From positions 1 to 64,000 of the forward strand of contig OMYO01000001.1 in the NCBI GenBank assembly GCA_900315285.1: a DNA stretch of 64,000 nt, given 5' to 3'. Source of the DNA: an uncultured Eubacteriales bacterium. Its GTDB lineage: Bacteria; Bacillota; Clostridia; Oscillospirales; Acutalibacteraceae. The notes below the pieces were generated by a model, which saw nothing but the letters and a program-made list of their open reading frames with translations, searched no databases and was not told the origin of the DNA. Below are positions 42,820-51,999 of this stretch, piece after piece. Both the position numbers and the translations under genes were made by a program. Numbering within the stretch: the first letter of the stretch is position 1; each line of letters opens with the position of its first letter.

Positions 42820-43272
42820 ATGGAAATGGAATTGACAAAAGTGGAAATCTTTACCGACGGCGCCTGCTCCGGGAACCCGGGTCCGGGAGGATACGGAACC
42901 ATTTTGCGCTGCCATGGCATTGAGAAGGAACTGAGCGATGGTTTCCCGGAGACCACAAATAACCGAATGGAGCTCACCGCTGTCATTGCAGGTCTAATAG
43001 AGCTGAGACGGCCATGCCATCTGGACATTTACTCCGACTCCCAATATTTTGTCAATGGTATTACGAAGGGCTGGGCCGAGGGCTGGAAGCGCCGCGGCTG
43101 GAAAAAGGCAGATGGAAAGCCGGCACTGAACTCGGACCTCTGGGACACCTTGCTCAAGGAACTCGCTAGACACGAGTACACCATCCACTGGGTCAAGGGA
43201 CATGCGGGCCACCCGGAAAATGAGCGCTGTGACGCGCTTGCCGTGGCCGCCTATCAGAAATATAAGAAATAA
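42820..43272 (+). CDS. rnhA: ribonuclease HI
   Basis: A 150-residue RNase HI that cuts RNA in RNA-DNA hybrids. The active-site carboxylates are all visible: D in [17 protein letters not shown] in [10 protein letters not shown] in [10 protein letters not shown], and H/D in the last motif '[15 protein letters not shown]'. ATG 42820 has AGGAG five bases upstream. Divergent from rnjA; it is the only + strand gene between 14 and 64 kb. Confidence 0.95.
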   Translation: MEMELTKVEIFTDGACSGNPGPGGYGTILRCHGIEKELSDGFPETTNNRMELTAVIAGLIELRRPCHLDIYSDSQYFVNGITKGWAEGWKRRGWKKADGKPALNSDLWDTLLKELARHEYTIHWVKGHAGHPENERCDALAVAAYQKYKK

Positions 43273-43286
43273 CAGTGAGATAATGA

Positions 43287-43325
43287 AAGACCGGATTGTC
43301 CAGCGGCAACCCGGTCTTTTTGTTA
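43287..43325 (+). terminator. rnhA terminator
   Basis: AAGACCGG (43287-43294) pairs with CCGGTCTT (43311-43318), followed by TTTGTTATCTTTTTTTT. It lies in the short convergent gap to the hcp-like gene. Confidence 0.78.
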
Positions 43326-43336
43326 TCTTTTTTTTC

Positions 43337-45121
43337 TTAGTCCTCGTCCTTGACGAGACCGAGCTCATGGTCCAGGACCTCTTTGATGTCGTCTGGGTCA
43401 AGTCCATGTACGACACAGGCCTCGGAGAGAGACTCATAGAGGGCAGATCCACAGGTCACGCAGGACATTCCGCAGCTCATGAGAATATTGGCGGCCTCGG
43501 GGTAACGCTCCAAAATATCAATGATGAGCATGTCGGTGTCAATTTCACCTTCTGCAGCAGCCTCTTTCTTCGCAAAGAATGCGGCGGCATCCTCAGCGGG
43601 GTCGCCGGGAACCGTGAGGCCAAAATTCTTCTGAAAAATACCGAAGATATTCTCTGTCATGAAGTCCGGCACCTGAGGGCCGACACTGATTTTTTTGGCT
43701 CCAATATAAGTAAGTACCAGGAATGCCAGAAGAGAGCGCTCGTCGTTGATGGCGACGCAGAATGTGACAGGGACACCATTCAGGTCAAATTTTTCCAGGT
43801 CCGCCTGGAACTTCAGAGCCGTCATGGCAATAGAGTACATGTCACTGATTTGACCGGCATGCATGATACGGGGAATGCCGTGAACCGTTCCCAGGTTCAG
43901 CCCGTTCACACGGTAAGCAGAAGAACCTGCCGTCATAATGGCGGAGTTTTTCGGAAGTGCCTCAGCCAGTGCGGTATAGTAGCCATTCAGGCTGTCGTCA
44001 CCGTCCGTACCGATAAGGGCAATAATGCGCTCCACCGAGTTGTCCTTCATGCTGCCGACGATGCGGTCGGACATATTGTAGAGGGTGTCATGGGCAAAGC
44101 CAATAATGAGTTCCCCTTTCCGGAGCTCCTCCGGCGGTTCGCAGGTTTTCGCCTTTTCCACAACACTTGAGAAGTCATAGCAGAAGTCCTCGTCCGGATC
44201 AAAATGCTCGGCGCCTGGGACATAGGTCTCTCCTGCAGTATAGAAACGGTCTTTATAGGACTCTGCCGGCTCCTTTACACCGGTGCCGGCGTAGATGACC
44301 GGGCCGTGGAAGGAGGCAAAGTCCTGCTCCTGGGTCTCCGGAGAACCGCCGTAGTTTCCGGCAAAATGGTCCAGATTCTGCAGTGTGGTGAGCGCCTGCG
44401 CAGAGAGCAGTTCACCGTGGGTATAGACGTCAACGCCAGTGCCCTCAGCCGCCTTCAGTACACATTCCAGAACACGGGTATTTTGACCTGCCACCAGAAT
44501 TCCCGGGTTCTTCCGGACACCGAGCTCCACATTGGAGAGTTTCGGGGCTCCGTAGCGCTCCGTAATTGCCTTATCCAGAAGGCCCATGGCGCGGTAGCCA
44601 AAGCCGCCGACCTCCATGGCCAGATTAAACAGCAGGCCGACACTGAGCGTAAACTTGAGGGTACGCTGCAGAACCCGCTGCAGGAACGGGTCTATTCCCT
44701 CGTCCTCGTAGCCGATCTGATAGGCGGCATTGGAGATTTGGGCGACGCCTTTCAGACCGCGGGTAATGAGGGTGCGAAGAGAGTGGGCATCCATATTGTC
44801 CGTCTCACTGGCACGGATCTCCGTGAGCTTGTCTGCATACTCATCCGGAGACTCTGGATTCCACTGGGCGGCCGGTGCAAGGACACGGGTGGCCTTCAGC
44901 TGCCCCATAAGTTCTTTCTTCTTGGCAAAGGTCTTGTCAATGCGGTTCCCGAGAACCACCGGGTCCAGACATGTCTGGTACGAGGTAAGACAGAGGTTCT
45001 CCACAACCATGCGGTCCACGTCTTTCGGGACCTTGATGAGTTCCACGCGCATTTCAGTAGTCACGGCGCAGAGACTTTTTGTGGCAATATCAAGAAGATC
45101 TTTCAAATCTTTCAGTTCCAT
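43337..45121 (-). CDS. hybrid-cluster protein (Hcp/CODH-fold) homologue without cluster ligands, fused to DUF1858
   Basis: A 594-residue protein with the Hcp fold plus a C-terminal DUF1858 domain (about 527-587, with C550, C554, C557, C569). Recognisable Hcp landmarks are GILVAGQNT, VDVYTHGELL, HFAGNYGG and GIPRIMHAGQISD. By hand alignment the hybrid-cluster ligands are gone: His to Q213, and the four cysteines to T/G near 280, T372, S400 and I425; the last glutamate is D460. Only E237 remains. The N-terminal 4Fe-4S cysteine motif is also missing. Hydroxylamine reductase activity is therefore unlikely. GGAGG precedes ATG 45121, and it has its own promoter. Confidence 0.85.
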   Translation of the reverse strand: MELKDLKDLLDIATKSLCAVTTEMRVELIKVPKDVDRMVVENLCLTSYQTCLDPVVLGNRIDKTFAKKKELMGQLKATRVLAPAAQWNPESPDEYADKLTEIRASETDNMDAHSLRTLITRGLKGVAQISNAAYQIGYEDEGIDPFLQRVLQRTLKFTLSVGLLFNLAMEVGGFGYRAMGLLDKAITERYGAPKLSNVELGVRKNPGILVAGQNTRVLECVLKAAEGTGVDVYTHGELLSAQALTTLQNLDHFAGNYGGSPETQEQDFASFHGPVIYAGTGVKEPAESYKDRFYTAGETYVPGAEHFDPDEDFCYDFSSVVEKAKTCEPPEELRKGELIIGFAHDTLYNMSDRIVGSMKDNSVERIIALIGTDGDDSLNGYYTALAEALPKNSAIMTAGSSAYRVNGLNLGTVHGIPRIMHAGQISDMYSIAMTALKFQADLEKFDLNGVPVTFCVAINDERSLLAFLVLTYIGAKKISVGPQVPDFMTENIFGIFQKNFGLTVPGDPAEDAAAFFAKKEAAAEGEIDTDMLIIDILERYPEAANILMSCGMSCVTCGSALYESLSEACVVHGLDPDDIKEVLDHELGLVKDED

Positions 45122-45162
45122 GGCTCGTTTCCTCCGAGGCGATATATCTGTTAGTCGTCGCT

Positions 45163-45191
45163 ATTATACTCTACATTGCCCTCATAAGCAA
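45163..45191 (-). promoter_or_regulatory. promoter of the hcp-like gene
   Basis: TTGCTT (complement of 45186-45191), 17 bp, TATAAT (complement of 45163-45168). Confidence 0.6.
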
Positions 45192-45218
45192 ATGTTCATT
45201 CATTTTTGGTGAAAATTT

Positions 45219-46118
45219 TCAGCGAAGCTGCCACTCCTTGAGGTCACGGACCTCCTCATACATAGCTTTATAACTCTCATGGCGCGATTTGCTTATGGTT
45301 CCCGCCTCCACTGCCTCTATGACGGCACAGCCTTTGTCCGCAACGTGGCTGCAGGAGGGATAGAATTTACACTGATCCATATAAGGACGAAATTCCGGGA
45401 AACACCATGCCAGATCCTCTTTTAAGATCATCTCATTCTTCTGGAGTTCCAGCGAGGCAAAGCCGGGGGTGTCCACAACATAACCACCGGCCACATTGAG
45501 AAGGGTGCACTCCCGTGTCGTATGCTTTCCCCTCCCCAACTTCTGGCTGATGGGTGCTGTATCCAGTTCAAGGCCCGGCTCCAGCCGATTCAGCAGAGTG
45601 GATTTTCCAACTCCGGAGTTGCCGGTAAAGGCAGAGGTCTTTCCCTTGAGCAGTTCCCGTACCTGAGGCAGTCCCTCGTCGGACATGCCGCTGGCAACTA
45701 TGGTCGGAAATCCTGTAGTCTTGTAGATGTGGAGGAGTTCCTCCACATCGGCGAGGTCGCTCTTTGTGAGGACAATAACTGGATCAATTTCCGCCCGCAC
45801 AGCCAGAACGGTGAGCTGGTCAATGATCAGGGTATTTGGACGGGGCTCACAGCTGGAGACAACGATAAACAGCTGGTCAATATTGGCCACCGGCGGCCGG
45901 CGCAGAGAGTTGCGCCGCGGTGCGATCTCGTCGATGGTGTTCTCGTGGTCCCCGTCATAGACGGTAATGGACACTTGATCGCCCACAAGCGGGGTGATTT
46001 TTTCCTTCCGGAACACTCCCCTCGCCCGGCACTCATAGACAGTACCGGCGGCCTCTACATAGTAGAAGCCACCGATACCCCGTATAATGATTCCATTTTC
46101 AAAATGGGTCTCACTCAT
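45219..46118 (-). CDS. rsgA: ribosome small-subunit GTPase RsgA
   Basis: A 299-residue circularly permuted GTPase for late 30S assembly. The OB domain (1-70) is followed by G4 LTKSDLAD, G1 GNSGVGKSTLLN and G3 DTPGF in permuted order, and a zinc knuckle at the C-terminus (C-x5-C...H...C in 'CKFYPSCSHVADKGCA'). It lies 17 bases after prkC, the usual position. Confidence 0.96.
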   Translation of the reverse strand: MSETHFENGIIIRGIGGFYYVEAAGTVYECRARGVFRKEKITPLVGDQVSITVYDGDHENTIDEIAPRRNSLRRPPVANIDQLFIVVSSCEPRPNTLIIDQLTVLAVRAEIDPVIVLTKSDLADVEELLHIYKTTGFPTIVASGMSDEGLPQVRELLKGKTSAFTGNSGVGKSTLLNRLEPGLELDTAPISQKLGRGKHTTRECTLLNVAGGYVVDTPGFASLELQKNEMILKEDLAWCFPEFRPYMDQCKFYPSCSHVADKGCAVIEAVEAGTISKSRHESYKAMYEEVRDLKEWQLR

Positions 46119-46135
46119 AGATATTTTCCTGTTCC

Positions 46136-48109
46136 TCAGCCAACTGAGACAATGCGATAACGGTGTTCGTTGGAAACCGACGCAGGATTTTTCGTGAAGT
46201 CATAGGTCCCCTCGTAGAGCTTTGTCCCGTTCAAATAGACAGAGACAGGTACCGAGGAACCTGAACCGGTAAGCCGGGTGCTATAGGTCCCGCCGTTACA
46301 GATAACAGTGGCACGTTTATATGCCTCATTGTTGACATAGAGGACATATGTCCCTTCCCGGTTCGTGTCGGGAAGCGTCACGGTAACTGTGGCAGAGCCC
46401 TTGGACTTACGACCGCTGCTGATGATGATATCCACCTTTGTCCCCTTCGGAACGGTGGAATTTTTGGTGACACTCTGGGAGATGATAGTGCCCTTGGGCT
46501 CGGAGGAGTCCCGCTCCTCCACATTTCCAACGGTGAGGCCTACACTCGTAAAATAGTCCACAACACGGTCCTTCTCCGCCGCATAGTTGAGCCCTGTAAA
46601 GTCCGGAACGGTGACCTCCGAGTCATCGGATTCCGATGCGACATAGAGAATCAGGGTCTCCGCCGTATTGGCCTTTGTGCCCTGGGGCGGGTCACTGCGA
46701 ATTACAGTATTCGGCTTATACTTTGTACCACTCTGCGTGACGATGTTGAAATGCAGGAACCCGGCGGCATTCAAAGTCTCCTCTGCCCTGGTCAGAGACA
46801 TTCCGTTGATTCTGGGAACTGTGGCCGCCGTTCCGTTGGATACGACATCAATGCCGATGGTGGAGCCGCGTTTTGTCTTGGAGCCAGGCTTCTTGTCCTG
46901 GTTAATGATTTCACCCGGTTCCGCCGAAGTTGAGGAGACATAGGTGACCTCGAACTCAAACTCTTTATACTTGGCATTGCCCTCCACATCGGTGTAGTAG
47001 TTCTTTCCAACAAAATTCGGGACGGTGACCCGGTCGCCGGTAAAGAATCCGGAGAAAATTCCGAGAAAGACAAGGACCAGTATTACGGCGGCAGCAGCAC
47101 CACAGGACACGCCGATAATGATGGAACGTCTGCGGCTTTGGCGATTCGCCTGTTCTTTGGTATCTGCAGTTGCTTCTGCACTGGGCTCCGGCTGCTGCGG
47201 AAGCTTACCGGTCACCGCATTCTTGGCGATAAACTTTGTGGGTTCGTCATCCACGAAGTAGTTGTAGTCAAATTTGATCGACGGATTTCTCTTCAGCTCA
47301 TCCAGATCCAGGAGCATTTCTGCCGCGGACTGATAGCGGAGCCGGATGCTCTTTTCCATGGCATGGAGAATAATCTGCTCGAGGCCGATGGGAAGATCCT
47401 CATTGATTTTTGTCGGTGGCTTTGGAGGCTCCTGAAGCTGTTTCAGTGCCACTGCCACCGCACTTTCTCCCTCAAAGGGGAGCGTCCCGGTGACCATCTC
47501 GTACAGGACAACACCGACGGAATAGATATCCGCTTTGTCGTCGGTGATGTCTCCGCGGGCCTGTTCCGGGCTGATATAGTGGACCGAACCTATGGCGGAT
47601 TCGGTCATAGTACGGGTTTCACCGCGGCTGAATCGCGCAATGCCGAAATCCGTCACCTTGATGGTGCCGTTTTTCAACAGCATGATATTCTGCGGCTTGA
47701 TGTCCCGGTGGACGATTCCCTTATCGTGGGCGTGCTGCAGCGCCCGCAGAATCTGAGTCGTAAAATTCACGGCCTCCGGCCATGGCAGAACTTTCTGCTG
47801 CTCAATATATTCCTTAAGGGTGATCCCCTCGACATATTCCATGACGATATACTGCAGCGTCTCGCCGAAGCTCACGTCATAGACCTTCACAATATTGGGA
47901 TGAGAGAGGACCGCAATGGCCTTGGACTCGTTTTTGAAGCGACGCCGAAATTCCTCGTTGGCCAGGAATTCCTCCTTCAGGATCTTGACGGCGACGGTCC
48001 GGTCATCGATGTTGTCATAGGCCTTGTAGACCACGGCCATGCCGCCGACACCGATGATCTCCTGGATCTTATAGCGCCCGTCAAGGGTTTGTCCTACATA
48101 ACTATCCAT
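46136..48109 (-). CDS. prkC: PASTA-domain Ser/Thr protein kinase (PrkC/PknB)
   Basis: A 657-residue membrane kinase that senses peptidoglycan fragments or lipid II. The cytoplasmic Hanks kinase (1-270) has GVGGMAVVY, K42, HRDIKPQN at 134-141 and DFG at 154-156. A membrane helix (about 330-356) and three extracellular PASTA repeats (about 360-575, each with a 'VPNF/VPRI/VPDF' start) follow, then a C-terminal beta domain of about 80 residues beyond the PASTA units. ATG 48109. It is paired with the PP2C phosphatase upstream, with which it forms a reversible phosphorylation switch. Confidence 0.94.
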   Translation of the reverse strand: MDSYVGQTLDGRYKIQEIIGVGGMAVVYKAYDNIDDRTVAVKILKEEFLANEEFRRRFKNESKAIAVLSHPNIVKVYDVSFGETLQYIVMEYVEGITLKEYIEQQKVLPWPEAVNFTTQILRALQHAHDKGIVHRDIKPQNIMLLKNGTIKVTDFGIARFSRGETRTMTESAIGSVHYISPEQARGDITDDKADIYSVGVVLYEMVTGTLPFEGESAVAVALKQLQEPPKPPTKINEDLPIGLEQIILHAMEKSIRLRYQSAAEMLLDLDELKRNPSIKFDYNYFVDDEPTKFIAKNAVTGKLPQQPEPSAEATADTKEQANRQSRRRSIIIGVSCGAAAAVILVLVFLGIFSGFFTGDRVTVPNFVGKNYYTDVEGNAKYKEFEFEVTYVSSTSAEPGEIINQDKKPGSKTKRGSTIGIDVVSNGTAATVPRINGMSLTRAEETLNAAGFLHFNIVTQSGTKYKPNTVIRSDPPQGTKANTAETLILYVASESDDSEVTVPDFTGLNYAAEKDRVVDYFTSVGLTVGNVEERDSSEPKGTIISQSVTKNSTVPKGTKVDIIISSGRKSKGSATVTVTLPDTNREGTYVLYVNNEAYKRATVICNGGTYSTRLTGSGSSVPVSVYLNGTKLYEGTYDFTKNPASVSNEHRYRIVSVG

Positions 48110-48142
48110 GGAATGTTTCCTTCCCTGTCTGAAGATTTTCAG

Positions 48143-48871
48143 TTACTCTGCAATGACAACGACGGTAATATTGTCTCCGCCCCCGTGGGCGTTGGCAAGG
48201 TCGACCAGGGAATTTGCGCAGTCGCTGTCTGTGGACTCCATGACGAGATTTTGGATTTCCTCGTCGGTGACAAAGTTCGTAAGGCCATCGGTACAGATGA
48301 ATACGACCTCGCCGCCGTGGAGGTCCTCCTCCCCGTAGTCCACCTGGATATTTTCACTGACCCCCAGTGCTCTGGTGATCAAGTTGCGGTTTGGGTGATT
48401 CAGAGCCTGCTCCTCTGTGATTTCTCCGCTCTCCACCATCTTCTGGACCACAGAATGATCCCTTGTCACCTGACGGATGGCGTGTTGGGAGATGAGGTAG
48501 GCACGGCTGTCACCGGCGTGGGCAATATACACCGTGTTTTTCCCCACAATAACGGCAACAACGGTGGTGCCCATTCCCCGGAGTTTCGGAGTGGACTCCG
48601 CCATATCATAGATTTCAATGTTGGAATTCGTGATGGCGGTAATAAGCAGGTTCCGTATAGACGCCGGAGACATATTGTCCCGGTAAGCGGTTGTAATTCG
48701 CTGTGAAATGGAACGGACCGCGGTGGAGCTGGCAATGTTTCCGCCAGCGTTGCCGCCCATGCCGTCACAGACGACAGCCCAGGCCACACCGTCACGGAAT
48801 TCTCCGGCGGCATAGGCGTCCTGGTTGGAGGAGCGGACCATGCCCGTATCCGATTTGGCAAGAATTTTCAT
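48143..48871 (-). CDS. prpC: PP2C-family Ser/Thr phosphatase (PrpC/Stp)
   Basis: A 242-residue metal-dependent phosphatase with the PP2C metal motifs: 'RSSNQDAYAAGEF', 'VCDGMGGNAGGNIAS', 'HAGDSRAYLI', 'ICTDGLTNFVTDEEI' and GGGDNITVVV. It counteracts PrkC. ATG 48871 overlaps the rlmN stop by four bases. Confidence 0.94.
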   Translation of the reverse strand: MKILAKSDTGMVRSSNQDAYAAGEFRDGVAWAVVCDGMGGNAGGNIASSTAVRSISQRITTAYRDNMSPASIRNLLITAITNSNIEIYDMAESTPKLRGMGTTVVAVIVGKNTVYIAHAGDSRAYLISQHAIRQVTRDHSVVQKMVESGEITEEQALNHPNRNLITRALGVSENIQVDYGEEDLHGGEVVFICTDGLTNFVTDEEIQNLVMESTDSDCANSLVDLANAHGGGDNITVVVIAE

Positions 48872-49905
48872 GCATTCTCCTTTTCGTGGTTCCGTCTTAG
48901 CTGGCCGCAGGAGGCGTCAATGTCCGGCCCCAGCGTGCGGCGCACTGTTGTGGTAATTCCCCGACGCTCGAGCATCTTGGAGAAGGACCGGAGCCGCTCA
49001 TCCGAGCTCCTCACATAGTCGTTCTCCCGCACCTCGTTCGCGGGAATGAGATTCACATGGCACAGCATGCCCTTCAGCCGATCCGCCAATTCCTCCGCAC
49101 ACTCGTCAGAGTCGTTGACGCCACTCATCATGGCATATTCGAAGGAGATCCGGCGCGATGTGGTCTCTGTGTAGTCCTTGCATGCCTGCAGGAGTTCTTC
49201 TACGCTCCACCGGTAATTCACCGGCATGATCTTCGAACGGATTTCATCATTCGGTGCATGCAGGGACACGGAGAGCGTGAACTGTGGACGGGTCTCCAGA
49301 AGATCATAGATGCGGGGAACAATTCCACAGGTGGAGATGGATATATGCCGTGCACTGATATTGTCTCCTTTCTCGTCCGTAATGAGGTCGAGAAAGCGCA
49401 TTACATTGTCATAGTTGACAAGGGGTTCTCCCATGCCCATAAGGACAATATGGGAAATCCGTTCCCCGGTGTCCCGCTCCGCGGCGTAGACTTGTGACAG
49501 GATTTCCGAGGCAGTCAGGTCCCGGACACATCCATCAATGGTGGAGGCACAGAAGCGGCACTTCATGTTACAGCCGACCTGTGAGGAGACACAGACGCTG
49601 TAACCATATTTATATTTCATAAGAACCGACTCAATGGTCTCCCCGTCGTTTAAGCGGTAGAGATATTTGACGGTCCCGTCCAGTTTTGAGACATACTTTT
49701 CCAAAATTTCCACATTACGGATTTCAAATTCCCGGTCCAGGTCGGCGCGGAGATTTTTTCCGAGGTTCGTCATCTCGGAAAAGGAGACCGCATGCTTATT
49801 GTGCAGCCAGTCGAAAATCTGCCCGGCGCGAAATATGGGAAGCCCCATGGTGGCACAGGCATTCTGGAGCTCTGGGAGCGTCATTGATTTTATATCCTTT
49901 TTCAC
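48868..49905 (-). CDS. rlmN: 23S rRNA/tRNA adenine C2-methyltransferase
   Basis: A 345-residue radical-SAM enzyme that methylates A2503 of 23S rRNA and A37 of some tRNAs. The 4Fe-4S cysteines are C112, C116 and C119 (CNMKCRFC); the second catalytic cysteine lies near 'MMSGVNDSDE...' and 'RRTLGPDIDASCGQL' at the C-terminus. GTG 49905, in a GTGA overlap with rsmB, fits the family N-terminus (MKKDIKSMTLPEL); ATG 49884 is the alternative. Confidence 0.95.
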   Translation of the reverse strand: MKKDIKSMTLPELQNACATMGLPIFRAGQIFDWLHNKHAVSFSEMTNLGKNLRADLDREFEIRNVEILEKYVSKLDGTVKYLYRLNDGETIESVLMKYKYGYSVCVSSQVGCNMKCRFCASTIDGCVRDLTASEILSQVYAAERDTGERISHIVLMGMGEPLVNYDNVMRFLDLITDEKGDNISARHISISTCGIVPRIYDLLETRPQFTLSVSLHAPNDEIRSKIMPVNYRWSVEELLQACKDYTETTSRRISFEYAMMSGVNDSDECAEELADRLKGMLCHVNLIPANEVRENDYVRSSDERLRSFSKMLERRGITTTVRRTLGPDIDASCGQLRRNHEKENA

Positions 49906-51194
49906 TGGGCAACACGCTCCGTTCGTTCCAGGACGGCAATGAAGAACCCGTCACAGTGGGATGTGCCCGGAAGCAGCGTCTCCTCAGAGAGAAGCGCAAA
50001 CTCCGGATGGCTGTCCAGAAACCGCGCCACGACATCCTGATTTTCCGCCGGATTCAGGGAACAGGTGGAGTAGACCAGACGGCCGCCAGGCCTGCAATAC
50101 TGGGCAGATACACACAAAATATGATATTGCACCGGTGTGAGGTTGTCAATGTCGGTAAGACTCCGGTAACGGATTTCCGGCTTGCGTCCGATGATGCCGA
50201 GACCGCTGCAGGGAACGTCACAGAGGATCCGGTCTGCAAGGCCGCGTTCGGGGTCATACTCTTCCGCATTTCCGCTGTCGGCATGAATGCACTGGATGCC
50301 GAGCCGCTCCGCCCCATTCTGTATAAGTCCTACCCGCTTTGGGTACAGGTCAAACGACAGCACGCTGCCCTTGTCCCCCATCCGTTCAGCAAGAGTGAAA
50401 CTTTTTCCGCCTGGAGCAGCACACACGTCATACACCCTGTCTCCCGGCTGCGGATCCAGTCGGCTGCAGCACAATTGAGACGAGGCGTCCTGCACATGGT
50501 AAAGGCCCTGCAGGAACAGGGGATCCTGCTCCACCGAACCCAGATTGTTCAGCACCAGAGCATCCTCTACGAGCGGATGCGGCTCTGCCTGAACCCCCTC
50601 TTCAGCAAAGGCGTTAATCAGAGTGTCTGTGTCTGTTTTCAGGGTATTGACCCGGATTGTTATGGGTTCGGCGCCCAGGGCATGTTCCAGAATGCCCAGT
50701 GTTGCCTCTTCGCCGTAACTTTTCTGCCAGAGCTGAATGAGCGGCTCCGGACAGGAGTATTTGACACTCAGATACGGAAGCGAATCCGATTCATCCGGAA
50801 GCTGCAGGCCATTCCGATCCACATTATGGAGAACCGCATTGACGAGGCCGGAGGAATATGCCGCTCCGTTTTTCTTCACCAGCGAGACGCTCTCATTGAT
50901 GGCGGCATGGCTCGGAACGCGGTCCATAAACAGGATTTGGAAGGCACCCAGTAGAAGTGCGGCATAGGTTCGGCGATTCAGTTTCCGGATGGGCTGCTTC
51001 AAGTAGCGGGAAAGCTGATAGTCCAGCGTGATTTTCCGCTCCACAGTCCCATAGACCAGCGCCGTAAACAGGGAGCGCTCCGGTCCAGACAGTTCACCGG
51101 AGCGGAGACCCGCTGCAACGGTAAGGTTGGAGTAGGAACTGTCCTTCAATATCTTGAGCAGTGCCTCGAAGGCGAGCTGTCTTCCGCTTTTCAT
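49902..51194 (-). CDS. rsmB: 16S rRNA cytosine-C5 methyltransferase
   Basis: A 430-residue enzyme that methylates C967 of 16S rRNA. The N-terminal NusB-like domain (about 1-130) is followed by a Rossmann methyltransferase with 'DVCAAPGGKSFTLAER', DVPCSGLGIIG (first cysteine) and 'LVYSTCSLNPAEN' (nucleophile). GGAGG precedes ATG 51194. A terminator stands between yugP and this gene, so it may have a separate start or rely on read-through. Confidence 0.95.
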   Translation of the reverse strand: MKSGRQLAFEALLKILKDSSYSNLTVAAGLRSGELSGPERSLFTALVYGTVERKITLDYQLSRYLKQPIRKLNRRTYAALLLGAFQILFMDRVPSHAAINESVSLVKKNGAAYSSGLVNAVLHNVDRNGLQLPDESDSLPYLSVKYSCPEPLIQLWQKSYGEEATLGILEHALGAEPITIRVNTLKTDTDTLINAFAEEGVQAEPHPLVEDALVLNNLGSVEQDPLFLQGLYHVQDASSQLCCSRLDPQPGDRVYDVCAAPGGKSFTLAERMGDKGSVLSFDLYPKRVGLIQNGAERLGIQCIHADSGNAEEYDPERGLADRILCDVPCSGLGIIGRKPEIRYRSLTDIDNLTPVQYHILCVSAQYCRPGGRLVYSTCSLNPAENQDVVARFLDSHPEFALLSEETLLPGTSHCDGFFIAVLERTERVAQ

Positions 51195-51211
51195 GATTTG
51201 TCCTCCCGGAT

Positions 51212-51242
51212 AAAAAAAGCGGCTCTTAAGAGTTCAAGAGCC
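51212..51242 (-). terminator. terminator between yugP and rsmB
   Basis: Minus strand GGCTCTT pairs with AAGAGCC (51221-51227 with 51236-51242), followed by GCTTTTTTT. It separates the yicC-to-yugP part of the cluster from rsmB onward. Confidence 0.78.
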
Positions 51243-51255
51243 GGATTGTTCTGTG

Positions 51256-51987
51256 TTATTCGCGGCGGTTGCCGAGAAACAGTATGATCATTCGGAACAG
51301 GTCTGCCAGAGAGGCCGCAACAGCCACCACATAAGTCATGGCGGCGGCAATGAGCACTTCCCGTGCCCCGCTCTTCTCTCTTCCATCCAGCAGTCCCGTC
51401 TCACCGATTACCTTCAGCGCTCTGCGGCTAGCGTTCAGTTCCACCGGAAGCGTAGCAAACTGAAACAGCGCCACAAAGGCATAGAGGGCAAGGCCGGCCA
51501 AAATAAGGGAGGTTCCGGTGTGGTTCGGAATAAACATACCCACCAGGGCCAGCGGGATGCCGAACCGGGAACCAAAGTTGCAGACCGGAATAATGGCGTT
51601 TCGGATTTTTATTGGAACATAACCCGTGGCGTGCTGTGCGGCATGCCCCGCCTCATGGCAGGCAACACCGATGGCCGCAATGGAGGAATGCCCGTAAGTA
51701 CTCTCCGAGAGGCTGATCTGTTTGTTTCTGGGATTATAATTGTCGGTCAGCTTGCCGGCGATAGGTCGAACCGTGACATCGTAGACCTGATAATAGTCCA
51801 GGACCGCACGGGCAGCCTGTTCTGCCGTGAGTCCCCTCTGGCTCGCCACGCGGTCAAAGCGGGAATAAACATATTTTACTCTTGCCTGGGCGATAAGGGA
51901 TGCAATAAAAGCAATGACCACAAGAATATAGGCCCAGGTATAGGAATCAAACGTGCCGTAGAGCTGATTTACAAAGTTCTGACCCAT
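51256..51987 (-). CDS. YugP-type zinc metallopeptidase
   Basis: A 243-residue membrane protease of the DUF/Peptidase M_YugP family. Membrane helices flank HEAGHAAQH at about 112-120 (zinc and catalytic glutamate), preceded by 'NYNPRNKQISLSESTYG'. Further helices lie at about 160-180 and 217-238. The substrate is unknown. It sits behind fmt, a common place in Clostridia. AAGGACA precedes ATG 51987. Confidence 0.9.
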   Translation of the reverse strand: MGQNFVNQLYGTFDSYTWAYILVVIAFIASLIAQARVKYVYSRFDRVASQRGLTAEQAARAVLDYYQVYDVTVRPIAGKLTDNYNPRNKQISLSESTYGHSSIAAIGVACHEAGHAAQHATGYVPIKIRNAIIPVCNFGSRFGIPLALVGMFIPNHTGTSLILAGLALYAFVALFQFATLPVELNASRRALKVIGETGLLDGREKSGAREVLIAAAMTYVVAVAASLADLFRMIILFLGNRRE

Positions 51988-51999
51988 AGAATTGTCCTT

